A stretch of 64,000 nucleotides of DNA from Seriola aureovittata (lineage: Eukaryota; Chordata; Actinopteri; Carangiformes; Carangidae): the NCBI RefSeq assembly GCF_021018895.1, contig NC_079382.1:23705001-23769000 (forward strand), read 5' to 3'. Below the pieces are notes generated by a model. The model was not told where the DNA came from, ran no database searches, and saw nothing but the letters and a program-made list of their open reading frames with translations. The position numbers and the translations under genes were made by a program. This document shows positions 47,807 through 64,000 of this stretch, piece after piece. How positions within the stretch are numbered: the stretch's first letter is position 1; each line of letters starts with the position of its first letter.

Positions 47807-48206
47807 CAGTAGTGTAGTCTGCGTGATACGCAGGTATACGCCGTATATCCACTAGAAAAGGTCCCGACTTACCGTACAACCACTAAAAATGCGCAAAGAT
47901 GCGCATCAGTATGGGGGTTTTTGACATAACGTTCCATTTCCCTTTAAAATCTGTGTCGCGAGCGGTCGCGAAGCGCGCTCTTTTGGACCACAGGGGCTTC
48001 CGTCAGGCGTGACGCGAAACCTACGTAAGTTGAAATTTTCCTGGCGGGAAAAAAAAGTAAACTAATGGTGAGCATTATTGATCATCAGAGAAAAAGCAAT
48101 GAAAGGAAAGAAGAACCAATTGACTCTGTTTCAGTGTTTTAATGCTCGTCCGGTAAAAACTGCCGCCACTTCGGGGGATAGAACAGCTGGAGCAGCAAAC
48201 ACATAA
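47807..48206 (+). mobile_element. 5' part of a possible hAT-like transposon with an N-terminal coding relic
   Basis: Begins CAGTAGTGTAGTCT, the CAG start typical of hAT ends, and is followed by GC-rich sequence. An ATG at 48099 opens a 35-codon frame beginning MKGKKNQLTLFQCFNARP and stopping at 48206. The KxQxTLFxxF pattern is common at the start of hAT transposases. No catalytic region follows. Confidence 0.35.
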
Positions 48207-48322
48207 ATACAATAAGTCTTTCATGATCTCATGTTAATGCATACTTAATGCATTACTGAGCACGGTGGTTCTTGTTTGGGGTTATTTTGAAACAGCTGCA
48301 GGGATAACACATATCATCGAGT

Positions 48323-48412
48323 TGGACTCGAACCGATTCGATCCCAGAACAGTCCCATTAAGATCTTGACTGAAAGGTACACACTCTACCAGGTGAGCCA
48401 CCAGAAACCACG
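48323..48412 (-). mobile_element. tRNA-like SINE fragment
   Basis: The minus strand reads GGTGGCTCACCTGGTAGAGT, as in a tRNA-derived A box, and later GGTTCGAGTCC, a good B box. The segment between the boxes is longer than in a tRNA, so it is not a functional tRNA gene. Confidence 0.4.
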
Positions 48413-49490
48413 GCACGTGCCACGACAGATCTCCTGAATCTAATTCTCATGACACGCCAGTGTCGTAAACCACCTCAACGACCCACCAAGGGTCGGCGCA
48501 TTTCGCGCATTTTTTAAACCCCTTGAATCAGATTTCGAAGCAGTCACATGGAGTGACGTAAGTGTAGGTGTGAAACGAAGCGTCTGACATCATTGGTCAC
48601 GTGATTTCGATAGAACGAATCAAGCTTCGATACAAAGCTTCATTAAAAATAGATTATTTTCTTTTTTTAGACACAGGCCGCGGAGCTTCGGTGTCACAGG
48701 TAACTCCACTATGATTTGTCCTCTAGAGTTAGCTAGCTAGGTAGCAGTTAGCAGTGTAGCTGTGATCGTGCAGCGCGATGTTTTTGAACTTTAGGCTGTT
48801 GGTCAGTAAATAAACACTACGACTCCTCAGGACCGAAGTTCCCGCCTTTCCTGAGCTGCAGTCCAGACCCTGAGACAGGAAGACTGACGTCACTGAGGCA
48901 GGTAAACACAGACTCTGCAGCGTCACTGTGTCGTTGTCAGTTAATGGTAAATATGTTGAAGATTATCATGAAGTGACTTTCAGATATTTCCCTCCATCCT
49001 GCACGTTACACGAGTTCAGGAGGAAGGTGAAGATGTCCGGACACAGAGAAACAAGATGGAGGAGAGAGACTTTCAGCACCAGAGGGACAGACATCACGAG
49101 ACAGGACAGGACAGCTGTTATGAACAGGTATGTTTGCTCCACCTGAATTGCTGGGGGGGGGGGGGTCGCTGAGTGAGTCAGTTTCCTGGTGTGTCATTAA
49201 AGTTAATGATGAACAGTGTGACTTTGACTGATATGTGGTCACTTCTGTGTATTACCACAGCATTATGGGCTTCACCTGTGTTTTTGTATGAAATAACACA
49301 CACGTGACGCCCCCCCCCCCCCCCCCCCCCCCAAACAAACAGCCTGCAGTCTGTGACTGAGCAGCCGATGACCTTTGTGCTGCAGGACAGGAGCTGTCTG
49401 ACCGTCTCTTCAGGCTTCAGCAGGACGAGCAGCTGCTTCGACTTTTCTCTTCACCTTTCACGTTGACAGACTCTCGAGTAAAACCTCATC
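48413..49490. other. Region upstream of allantoicase
   Basis: Likely contains the allc promoter and 5' UTR, but no element can be assigned with confidence. Homopolymer runs of G (49154-49166) and C (49307-49332) lie in it. Confidence 0.3.
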
Positions 49491-53763
<4,273 letters not shown>

Positions 53764-53815
53764 CGGACACAGAGTCTGATGAGTCTGATGAGTTTAGGAA
53801 CACCTCAGTGTAAAA

Positions 53816-53821
53816 AATAAA
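53816..53821 (+). terminator. allc poly(A) signal
   Basis: AATAAA, 53 bases after the allc stop codon. Confidence 0.6.
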
Positions 53822-55230
53822 ACACAAAGTCACATGACAGTCTGATGGTCATCAATACTTCAGCATTACTAACACTGATATCACTGTTCAGCATCATATA
53901 CACTCAGAAACATCAGGTTATTATGACATCATAGTTAGGTTTTGTTGCTAGGCGACATCTAGTCGTAGTGATGATGAAAAGTGTCGGTGACGTAGTATAA
54001 GGAGACAAGGTCCACGTCAGGAGGAGCTGGTGGTGGACGGAGGAATGTGACACAGGAGTGCCGTGTGTTCGATTCCCATGACCGCCAAGTTTGATGACCC
54101 TGAGTAAACCATTTCCTCAGGCTCTGATTGGTGCGTCAGGAATTCCCTCAACGCTGTTTCTCCTCATCACACTCATTTATTTAGATTTAAGGATATCGGC
54201 CGGGGGGGGGGTCTTCACCTTCTTCTGGAGAAAAATAAATCAAATAGTCATTGATCTGCAGCCGATTGATTTCTTTAGTCTTCTCCTCTGTCAGTTCTCA
54301 TCTGTCTGTTTCCTGCTGCTCGTTCTCTCTCTTCTTCACACTCAAAGGTCGACTTTAATCACCCCCCCCCCAACCTGAAGAAGTGAATTAGCCTGGTCTT
54401 CATCAGAGGTCCTGGAGGCTGCAGGTCAAACAGTGAAGATCTCATCTTCACATCCAGGTCGAGTTCAGGACGTTCAGAGGAAAAGTCCAGGAGTTACTGA
54501 GAAACCAAAGACCAGAGATCCTGTTTCACCTCAGAACCAGAACTTGTGAGGTACTGGTTCAGGACCAGCAGGATCCAGCAGCTCAGGCTGTGGTTGGACT
54601 GGGAGGCTTCAGATCAGAGCACCCCTCTTGTTCTCAGACCCTGACCCTCCTGAACACCTTTAAACCAGATTCGCTGTGACTTGTGGGTGTTTGTGTTTCT
54701 GATCATCGAGCGGCTGCACCACCTTAATAAAGATGAAGCACAGAGAGGAAATTAAAGCCCCGCCTCCCTCCTCTAATGACATCATATCCATCATGTTCTG
54801 CTCTTTAACCTATTGTACAAGCCCCACCCCCTCCACACACACAGCTGTGAACCATCAGTCCTGTCGGCTCGTTTCACGATGTATTTGGGTTTTCTGCTCT
54901 CTACACTTTGACTCCGCCTCCTTTGTTCTGACAGCGCTGCATTTATCTGATCAAGATCAGATCAATTAAACAAAATATAGTCAACTAATTCAATCATAAG
55001 GATAAGAGTTCATTGATCCCTGAAGTAAATTCATTCAGCATCTTATTGAGATGTTGACACTTTCACCTGGAGCAGAGTGTTGAAGCTTCTCTTAGTCGTC
55101 TCACATCTCTTCCTGGTGTCACATGATCATGATCAGGAAACTTCAGCAGAAGAAATGCATCAGTAAAATATCATAAAACAATCATAAAATACATCAATGA
55201 TCAAATATGAAACCTGAAGCTGCTTCAGTA
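53822..55230. other. allc 3' flank, no gene recognised
   Basis: Unique-looking sequence with short G and C runs (54202-54210, 54362-54370). A GTTCGATTCCC box B-like motif near 54069 suggests a decayed tRNA-derived SINE. Confidence 0.3.
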
Positions 55231-55246
55231 CTGATGTGTGTGTGTG

Positions 55247-55303
<57 letters not shown>

Positions 55304-55309
55304 CCTCTC

Positions 55310-55345
<36 letters not shown>

Positions 55346-55398
55346 CCTCTCTCTCTCTCTCTCCCTCTCTCTCTCTCTCTCCCTCTCTCTCTCCCTCC
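55247..55398 (+). repeat. CT microsatellite
   Basis: About 150 bases of CT repeat with occasional CCT interruptions. Open frames across it on both strands (Ser-Leu or Arg-Glu repeats) are artefacts. Confidence 0.95.
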
Positions 55399-55399
55399 C

Positions 55400-56980
55400 G
55401 ACAGCAGGGGGCAGTAGAGACACAGTGAAAGGAATCTGGGCGGACAGAAACAGATTTGGGAACGATGACATCACACCCACGGTCTCCTGATGTCAGGTGT
55501 GTTTTCAGGTGTGTTCGTGGACGAAGATGGATTTAGTTTGAAAAAGTGTCAGTGGGCGGTTCGTGTGGAAAACACTGTTTCCATGGAGACGCCTCAGACT
55601 CATGTTCAGACAGAGGACAGCTTCTCTGCTGTTCACCATCTGTGCGATGAGGACATTGACTCTGAGCGTGACCGCTCTGCGACAGTGGCCTCATAAACCC
55701 TCGCAGACTCTCCCTGGGCGTCGCTCGGAGTCCCGGGGGGCCGGGCGTCCTCCTGCTGGGCCCCATGGAGATTATTGCTCTGCCTAATGGGCTGAGGATA
55801 TTACTTTGGCTGACGGGCAAACGGCAGCAGCACCTAGCGAGTTTATTTCCCCCGAGACTTCTGAATCACATTTCCAACGACCCTCGCTGGAGAGCTTTGG
55901 TAAAACCGTGTCGGTGTGAACCCCCCAGGGGAGAAAACGGCAGCTTCATCAGCATAACGCCAAACAAATCAAAACCACGGCGAGGAGGCCGAACCAGACT
56001 CCTTCATCAGACCTCCAGCCTCGCTCTGTGGGACCAGGTGATGGGGGGAACTCCTCCCTCACACGTACGGTCTGAGGCCTCAGATCGATCGATCGACTGT
56101 CTGGTTCAATACAGTGAGAACATGTTGAAGCTTCACACAGACTGAGACGTTTTAATCCTCCTGCAGAGACCGCTGACTGTAAAACAGTGTTCTTAAACAA
56201 CTGGTCTGTCTTAACCAAAATCACTTAAAGTTCCTCCAGTCTGCAGGTCTGTGTCCATGTGTAGTGTGATTATAGATTATAGATCAGCTCTAGCTTCTAT
56301 ATTAATACTGTGAAAGTATCAAAGCCTCAGTCCACAGAGAAATGCACACAGCCTGTATTCAGAAACTGAGCCTTAAAACCAGCCGTCAGGACGTCTGGAA
56401 CTTTGTGATGTCACAACAAAGCAGTCACCAAGCCCCGCCCACCTGGACCCACCATCCAAACCTTGCAGGATTTGGTTTCTCTAGTTTGTGTGCAAGAAAA
56501 TAAACCCGTCTGATCCTTTATGAAGTAAAAGAAAATAAGTCACAGAGATGTGAGATGAAAATGTCGTCACGTCCTCACTGCACCTGTAACAATCCAAGTG
56601 TTGATTAATCCGCTGCTGAAAATAGTCCACAACACATGCAGCGTTTCCTCCTGTTTGTTGGAAGCTGCGGTGAGCAGCTGTAGAACGGACACAGACCAAA
56701 GCTCAGTGAGGTTCAGGTGTCGTCGTTGCTGTTTCACCTGGACGGTGTTTGACAGCGTCGCCGCACTGAGGTTCATCTGCAGGTTGATTTCCACGCCTCA
56801 TTATCAGCTACAGGTCGGAGATGAGTCGTCATTAGTCAGACTGCTGCCATCGATCCTCCTCACCTCCGACTAAAGGCGGAGCTTTAGCACAAACGGCGGC
56901 TCCGGCAGGAAGCGGAGGACGCTCAACGATCAGAGGCAACACACGGGAGGAAATCCATGTGTATGAAGCTGGAACCTGTC
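55400..56980. other. Intergenic sequence with a GC-rich block
   Basis: No gene was recognised. The block at about 55640-56010 is GC-rich, low in simple repeats, and has short frames on both strands without protein resemblance; it could be a conserved non-coding element. A GATC repeat lies at 56084-56097. Confidence 0.3.
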
Positions 56981-56983
56981 TGC

Positions 56984-57010
56984 CCCCCCCCCCCCCCACC
57001 ACCACCACCA

Positions 57011-57050
<40 letters not shown>

Positions 57051-57329
57051 CTCTTACACACACATACACACACACCTCTCTCCCTTTAGTTCATCCCTCC
57101 GTCACACTCGGCTGCTCGTCAGGTCTGCAGCGCCGGGGGGCAACAAGTTCACATGGATTGACATGAAAAGAAATGATGGTGGCGTGTATCGATTCAACAC
57201 ACACACACATACACACACTCACACACTCACACACACACATACACACACTCACACACTCACACACACACATACACACACACTCACACACACACATACACAC
57301 ACTCACACACTCACACACACACTCACACA

Positions 57330-57370
<41 letters not shown>

Positions 57371-57466
57371 ACACACTCACACACACTCACACACACACTC
57401 ACACACACTCACACTCACACATACATATACACACACACATTCATATACACACACTCACACACACGG
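56984..57466 (+). repeat. Compound C-run, ACC and CA microsatellite
   Basis: A C tract at 56984-56998, ACC repeats and CA repeats to 57050, a unique interval, then CA repeats with regular TCACA and CATA interruptions from 57197 to 57466. His-Thr open frames across it are artefacts. Confidence 0.9.
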
Positions 57467-57629
57467 CTCTGACGATGTTTTCACACTGCTTAAAGACAAT
57501 AACGTGTCTGGGTCGTTTCCTTGGAGACTCCATGTTGTCATGACGACATCATGTTCTCCCACAGGTTCCTACAGGATCCAGGTCTGGAGACTGGGGTGTG
57601 GCATGTGTTCCTGGTCCTCTGATTGGCTG

Positions 57630-57850
57630 ATTGGATATCTCAGTAACACCTCGACAGAACTTCTTCAAATTCTGCACAAACATTCACTAGGACTCAAGGA
57701 TGAACTGATTATATTTTGGTGGCTAAAGGTCAAAGGTCAAGGTCTCGTTGACCTCAGAAACATGATTTTGGTCTTGTGAACATGAACTTCTCACAGGAAT
57801 CTCAAACATTCAGTTGGACTGAAGGAGGAACTGATTAGACTTTGGGCGTC
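57630..57850 (+). repeat. Dispersed repeat fragment
   Basis: Contains ATATCTCAGTAACACCTCGA, then GGACTCAAGGATGAACTGATT and AAAGGTCAAAGGTCAAGG, with a second imperfect copy (tcaaacattcagttggactg) from about 57797. Related fragments occur at 60080-60225 and in the gene C intron near 40410-40450. Probably a transposon remnant of unknown class. Confidence 0.45.
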
Positions 57851-57859
57851 TGAGTGGAG

Positions 57860-58575
57860 CGGGTGATTCTGGTTTGTGTTGTGTCCAGGTGCACCGACAC
57901 ACAATTTAAACTCCTCCCCCTTTCCTCCATCCTCATCCAATCCCGCTCCCAGACGTTCCGCCGCCCTCCGCAGGACGCGGTGGGGGAGACACATCTGCAA
58001 TTCATACTTTGCCCTTTCTCAAATCACATTTCTCCTGCGTGTCAGCGCGGCTGATTGTCTGATCAGGAGGCGATGACGCCTCCCAGACAGGAAGTGTGAA
58101 CGTGTCACACGTTAAATCCCCTCAGCAGAGATTACAGCAGACAGCGGCGCTGAGCTCTGACACCCGGAGGCTGAATCCCCCCGGACCACATGCAAATGAG
58201 GAACATCCCAAATTACCTCATGCATGAAGAGACACAATCAATAATTATCAAGCGGCTTCTTCTCGGCCGACGCCTGCTCTGCATGCTGATCCACAGAGGG
58301 GCGGAGCTTCACAGGCGACCTGTCGACTCTCAGACGTTTTGGTTCATCATTCATCATAAATGGTTTGAAAATTAATGATGTTTTATGAAGAATTTTCACG
58401 ACATGTTACAAATGAAGCTCTGAGGAAATGACGGTTGTGACTTTGATGTCGTCAGAGTCGAAAACCCAGAATTACTTTAGAAAATCATTGAAATCTTTTC
58501 TGTGGGTGAAAGTCTGTTTAATTCCAGAGGGAAAAACATGCACTGCACTAACTTGTGTTTTCACTAACCTGTTTT
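57860..58575. other. Intergenic, includes a possible regulatory block
   Basis: No gene was recognised. At 58188-58255 the sequence has an octamer-like ATGCAAAT and a homeobox-like ATAATTATC in a repeat-free context, suggestive of an enhancer. Confidence 0.25.
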
Positions 58576-58578
58576 CAG

Positions 58579-58581
<3 letters not shown>

Positions 58582-58614
<33 letters not shown>

Positions 58615-58690
58615 TGTGTGTGTGTGTGTGTCTGTGTGATTGTGTGTGTGTGTGTGTCTGTGTGATTATGTGTGTGTGTGCGTGTGCATG
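58582..58690 (+). repeat. GT microsatellite
   Basis: GT repeats with TCTGTG and ATTGTG interruptions, ending in GTGCATGTGCGTGCGCA-type sequence that could adopt Z-DNA. Confidence 0.9.
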
Positions 58691-58699
58691 TGCGTGCGC

Positions 58700-61555
58700 A
58701 CGTGCCTCTGTAACCCTACGCCGCCCTGTTCAGGACACACAGCGACTGTCAGTCAACCTGCTTTTATTTTGAAATTCTCCAGACAGGCAAACTGTCAGGT
58801 TTCCAGCCTCTGTCCATCCTTCTTCCTGCTCTCCAACTTGTTTTTTTCTTTTCAGACTCTCCTGGTGGCCTTGACTCGCCACACCGCCCCTCACCCACCC
58901 CTCATTGACCTCTGACCCCACACTGCTGCGACCCACGGAGAGCAAACAAACAGAAACCTGAGCTGGGCTCAGTGGGAGCTGAGGTGGAGCTCTGAAGTGA
59001 TGAAGATGAGTGATGATGAGACATTTTGTCTTCGTGGAAGAAATACACACTATCGAATCAATACAGGATGCAGCATTTTATTTTGAAATGCAGGGCTCTC
59101 TGAGATTGAAGTATTTCAGCTGAACAGCATTGTGTTAATTCATTAGTTTTTTTTTTACTTTTCTCTGAATTTTAATTGATATTATTGATCATTTTATTCT
59201 TTCTTCTAAAACCTTTTAATTGTTTTGATTTAATTACATTGTCTTTTGGTGAACAATGAATTTCCTGTTTCTATGGAGACAGGCGAGAGCGGCACAAAGC
59301 TTGCTCAGTCAAGGTTGACATGATTTGAATCTGCAGACTGACGGTTGTAACTTCACTTCCTCTACAGTCCTTTTATTTTTTAAGGTAAAAATCAGTGAAA
59401 CAGAAAAAAATTAAAACTTCACAAAAACTAAAATGTTGAAATTTAAAAACAATAAATTTTTTTTTTCCCGCCGTTATTTTCATTCATGAATAAAACTGGT
59501 GTGTGATCAATGAGCGTCCTCACGTGAGCATTACCTCCACACAGTCATCTCTTCCCGCCATCCAGCGTTTAGCTCTGTCGTCTGACGGCGGCGTCCTGGA
59601 GTCCCGCCTCGGGCCCTTTTTCATTTCCAGCCGCTCCATCACATCTGATCACACTTCCGCTCCATCCAGAAGACTGAAGCCATTCTGTCGGCTCTAAAAT
59701 AGAATAAAGGATCCATTATTCATGTAGGCGCCCTGGAGGAGCTCATTACGCTCCTGGCAGCAGCAGCAGCAGAAGAAGAAGAAGACGGCCTCGTATTAAA
59801 CGTGTCTCTGGCCACTGAGACAAGGCGTCTTCGCTTTGATGTGACGGAGAGAAGAAAACTGCTCAGGGTTCAGTTTATATGAGGGGCTGAACAGGATTAA
59901 TTACAGTATTTCATTCATACATCAATTAAGAAAAAATACTGTCGATGAAGAATTCTCAAAGGAAATAACAAATGTGGGACGTTGGAACATGTGAACTGGT
60001 GGTTAGACGTGATGAAGACCACAGAGTCTCAGGTTGCATCTCTGTTTATCCAGAGTCAGGAAGATATGAACCGTTGTGTAAAATGCTGTGATGGCTGCAA
60101 AGTGTTTTGTGAGGTCACTTTGACCTTTGATCACTAAAATCTAATCCGGTCGTCCGTGAGTCCGAGTTTGTGCCAAATTTGAAAAGTTCCGTCAAGGTGT
60201 TACGGACATATCGTGTTCATGACAGGTAACAAGACACAGGTGTAACACTTTAGGGGCGGGGCAAACGATCACTGTGGCGGGAAACAGGACACAGACAAAG
60301 TCAAACTAACACGAGACACAAGTCCCAAAGAAAGACGAGATTACAGTGATCTCACATGAAGAGCCTTCTCCTTGTACAATTATAATTTCATTCATTCTGT
60401 AAATTTTCTCTTAATCTCAGATTTGACTTTTGAGAAGAAGCTGTTCGTGTGGCTTCGATTGAACAGACACTGCATCAGATTCTCTGGACGACATCAGTGT
60501 TTCCAGTTTTTACTGATGCATCTCTTTCCTTGTACGTCGCAGTTCGGTTCATAATGACTCAGATATCCAGCAGTTTGAAACGACTGACAAAAGAGACGCT
60601 GACGAACTGCCATGTCGATGCGGGATCCTCTGGGGGTGGGGGAGGGGTGTCGGCCTTGGGTGGGGACACAGGAAGTTCCAGCAGCAGCGAGGAAACATCA
60701 AACGATGACCTGTCGGTGAACTTCAGTGAACTCCGGCGGCCCAGCAGGGGATCCGTTACCGGCTAATTAAAGATGCATGGAGGATCCCGGCGCCCCGAGG
60801 TGGTGGAGCGTTTGAAGCGGAGGCTGCAGTGATGACAGAAGACAGGAGACTCACTGTCACTCTCCCAATAATCCATAAATAAAGTATTGATTTGTGTGGA
60901 AGTCCTGACTCAGTCGTTACACACCAGACTCTTCAAATTCAACGTGGTTGTTAACATTTAGAGGTTTCTGTTACAGCTTAGCCTGTTGACCAATCACAGC
61001 GGAGCATTGGAGTGGAACCAGCAGTGAGCAGACTCATCTCTCTGACAGGACGACCTTTTCCTCCGTGGTTCAGAGTGGTGGTGTCGCCGTTCATCGTCAG
61101 GAGGACACGTCTCACCTTGGGGGGGGGGCTTTCATAGCAGGTACAGATACCACCCCCTCCCCTATCCATCACCACAGCAGGACAGGACCACTGCTGCTCA
61201 CCCGGGGGGGGGGGGGGGGGGGGGGCAGCTGACCTTTCCACGAGGCCTCAGCTACACTTCATCTGACACAGCCTCCAGTTACTGAGTCAGCTTCAGTTTG
61301 TCTCCATGTGGGAAAATATCTCATGTTCTTCATCTAAAGTTTTATTTCATTTATTCTTCCTCTTGTCAGAAGCTGCTGACATGGACGTAACGTCTGTACA
61401 GGAGCAGGAGGGTTTCTTACACCCGTGTCGTCCACATAATCATCATCCTCATTATGATCTCGGAGCTACGACATTTAGTCGATTAGTTGATTGAGTTATT
61501 TTAAGGATCAAATAATTGTTCTTAATTTTTTTAAGCTCTAATTCTAAAATTTTTT
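58700..61555. other. Intergenic, no gene recognised
   Basis: Contains a dispersed repeat fragment (60080-60225), a CAG/AAG run at 59757-59784 and a G tract at 61205-61226. Blocks at about 59680-59760 and 60740-60830 mix AT-rich homeobox-like cores with GC-rich flanks and may be conserved non-coding elements. Confidence 0.3.
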
Positions 61556-61561
61556 CTTCCA

Positions 61562-61760
61562 GGGCGGCACAGTGGTGCAGAACAGTGAGAAGGTTCTGGG
61601 TTCGAACCCCGGGCCTGGGCCTTTCTGTGGCTGTGGGTTCTCCAGTGTCCCCCCACAGTCCAAAGACAAAGTCCTGTGATGTCCCGGGTTGGGTTGGGTC
61701 CTTGCCCAGTGTCACCCCCCCCCTCCCTGTTAGGATAAGCAGCTGATGGATGGATGTTTC
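61562..61760 (+). mobile_element. tRNA-derived SINE of a second family
   Basis: Starts GGCGGCACAGTGGTGCAG, with a box B GGTTCGAACCCC at about 61600, a GGGTTCTCC ... CCCCACAGTCCAAAGAC body and a 3' end ATAAGCAGCTGATGGATGG. This is the widespread fish pattern. The middle is partly deleted. Confidence 0.7.
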
Positions 61761-61769
61761 CTACCACAG

Positions 61770-64000
61770 TAACTGAATGTGTAGCTCTGAGGTCGGAGGG
61801 AAACCCCGTTCGTATCAGCCTTGAACGATCACGCTGGCTCAGGGAGCAGACTGACCACAGTGGGGGACGTTTGTTTTCATCACCACAGGTCTGGAGGATC
61901 TGCAGGCCTCTGATTGTTGGATGGTTCTCTGCCAAGACGGCGTCTGGAGTGAGTGAACTAACTCAGAGAGCAGCTGCACCCCCCCCCCCCCCCCCCCCCC
62001 CCCCCCCAGTGCAGCCTGTTCTATCTGTCTATCTAATGAACCACCAGCAGCCGCCTGCTGCACAGAGCCTCAGCTGCTGACCGGCGCTCAGACCACAGGG
62101 GCCTCAGCGATCAATGAGCAGATCAATTAATCAGCTCAGTTTTGGTTCACGTGGTTCCAGTGATGGAGCGGCTGAGAGCTCCTGCGCCGACAACGCCATC
62201 GATCAAGTTCATCAGTGATCGTCGGTCTGACTCAGACTGGGTCTTTTCTACATACATTTTTCTTTCTTCCCAGAAAAAACAACAAAACAAACAAAAACAA
62301 ACTGGTCTCTCTGGGCTTCCGTACTCTTAAGATCATTAAAGTGTTAATATTTCTCATCTGTCCAGCTTCATACTCTTCTCTCTGTTCTGGTCCTGCTCAA
62401 GCCAGGTGTAGTCTACCTGAAAATTTTCCCTTTTGCTGGTGTGTGTGTGATGTCATCAGTGAGTCACAGATGACATCAGCAGGTCTGAGGCCAGGTGTTA
62501 CTCACACAGCTGGATGAGTTTGAACAGAAACTGCAGCAGCTGTTTGTCTGAGCCAGAGTCACGTCAGGGTCTGACTCACCTTAAAACCTTTTCACCTGGA
62601 GACTGCGATCGTGGACGAGCAGCGACACGTTCAGACACTCGCTGCAGGAACCTCTGTCCAAACATCTGTCTGCTCTGATCTGCAGTGATTTTAACACTGA
62701 AGAAGTGAAGATAAATATGTCATTACACAGTTTTACTACAGGACAGATTTATTATCAGCAAAGTATCAAAAAGTAAATTCACCCTCATTCAGACGGTAAT
62801 ATTTACATTCTGTAGTTATATGTTGAATTACTGTTTGTGACTTATCTTCTTTGAGTATAAAGCAGGTTCTAATGATATGTATCAGAATTAACTCTTTATT
62901 TTGTATATTTATTGTATATTTGTTTTTGTTGTTAATTTGTCGCACAATATAATAATACCAACAAATCTTCTTTAAAAAAAACAATTATTATAAAAAGACG
63001 ACAAAAGTAGAAAACTTGATTCAGAGACGTTTGAAAGTGTTTTTGAGGCTAACAGTTTCCCCCCGTCTACAGTCTTTGTGCTAAGCTAAGCTAAGCTAAG
63101 CTAAAGCTGAAATGTGACAGTGGGGAGGAACATGTTTGATGATTCTTCACTTCTCAGTCTCAGCACTGATGATGTCATTTCCAAACCCATTTACCTGCCG
63201 GCTGATTTCACACCTGTTTGAACAGACTGACGATGATGAAACAGGAAGTGTGTAAACACACACACACACGTAGAAATTATGTTACACAACTCTAGATGTT
63301 GGTTAGTTTCCAGGTGTTGATATGACAGTTACCGTGGAAATTAAATAAAGATCATTTATTGTAATTCAAGTGAACTGGGCGGTAAATTAATTTAATAATT
63401 AATTACCTGGACCTGGAGTCACCTGGACTGAATTCATGTTTTTTTATACAACAAAGAAAATAATTTACTTCTTTTTGACCATTAAAAACAAGAGTAACTC
63501 TGAAACGTAATCTTCCTTCTTCACAGGGATCAGACCACCTGAACATCAGGTGAGTCTGTTTGTGTCTGACACCTGTGAGCAGGTGATGCATCACAGCGAC
63601 AGGCCAATCAGCAGCTGAAGCGCTCGTCATCCAGCATGACTCTAATTAATCTGGTTTATCTTCGTTATGTAACTGCGGGGGGGGGGGGGGGGGGTCAACC
63701 TTGAACATGCAATAACAGCTGATTCAGTCTCTTATTTTCAAAGGAAACAGGAAGTTGCAGCTTAACACAATGCTTCACTCCGTCCCACTGGTTTTAAAGT
63801 TTGACCGGCTGAATGCTCTGACTGTTTCTCTTGATCTGAGTTTATCCACCTGGGAAACAGGAGGCGGGGCTTTGACGGCCTCTCTGATGACTGGTCAAGA
63901 CCTGGAGAGACCTGGATTGTCTGGTGCAGGTGAGCAACATAAAAACCACAGAGGCAGTTTTACATGCAGCTGTGAGACAGTGACGCTTTTTAATGACCCA
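61770..64000. other. Intergenic, no gene recognised
   Basis: Contains a C tract at 61979-62007, five GCTAA units at 63080-63104, a short CA repeat at 63257-63269 and a G tract at 63676-63693. No coding exon or RNA gene could be supported. Confidence 0.3.

Noticed and set aside
47484..48412. tRNA genes suggested by box A and box B motifs
   Set aside because: Spacing and missing acceptor-stem pairing fit SINE heads, not functional tRNAs.
55160..55480. Arg-Glu or Ser-Leu repeat proteins over the CT tract
   Set aside because: A translated microsatellite; the dinucleotide repeat has no stop in any frame.
56959..57543. 194-codon His-Thr-rich open frame
   Set aside because: A translated CA microsatellite with no coding context.

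Overview
The window looks like nuclear DNA from a teleost fish, probably a percomorph. The evidence is short-intron vertebrate genes, fish-type tRNA-derived SINEs, several LINE types, long CA/CT microsatellites, and above all a cluster of the fish-expanded NLRC3-like (NLR-C) receptor genes. No bacterial or phage features were seen. All calls come from reading splice sites, reading frames and repeats by eye; no database search was run.

Layout: 1-46.9 kb is an NLR island. A lone NLR first coding exon lies on the minus strand (856-944, gene D, running off the left edge). Gene A is on the plus strand (4896-17271, 15 exons, about 1,427 aa, 7 LRR exons). Gene B is also plus (29700-35681, 10 exons, about 1,151 aa, 3 LRR exons). 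Gene C is minus (39808-46318, 10 exons, about 1,144 aa, 3 LRR exons). D/A are divergent and B/C convergent. Each complete gene encodes short N-terminal peptide exons, a charged helical exon, one large FISNA-NACHT-winged-helix exon, phase-symmetric 174-bp LRR exons, a 47-bp linker exon and a terminal PRY-SPRY (B30.2) exon. All exon phases join without a stop, so three potentially functional cytosolic immune sensors are present.

Between genes A and B (17.3-29.6 kb) there is no recognised cellular gene. This stretch holds LINE, SINE and LTR relics, a possible minus-strand spliced transcript with a CRE-containing promoter, a decayed exon and a perfect hairpin. Gene A carries a roughly 5.5-kb nested LINE insertion inside an LRR intron. 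Gene B ends in a 1,277-bp tandem duplication, apparently without differences, that repeats its linker and B30.2 exons.

From 47 kb the sequence leaves the NLR island. After hAT-like and SINE debris comes a single-copy metabolic gene, allantoicase (allc, plus, 49491-53763, 11 coding exons, 399 aa), an enzyme of purine (urate) degradation. From 53.8 kb to the end no gene was recognised: the region is rich in microsatellites, homopolymer tracts, SINE and other repeat fragments, and a few GC-rich or AT/homeobox-site-like blocks that could be conserved non-coding elements.

The NLR genes probably act together as a diversified receptor set. Their NACHT exons are nearly identical (suggesting gene conversion), while N-terminal cassettes, LRR number, polyserine length in B30.2 and promoter class differ between copies. 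Allantoicase is unrelated in function and marks the edge of the island.
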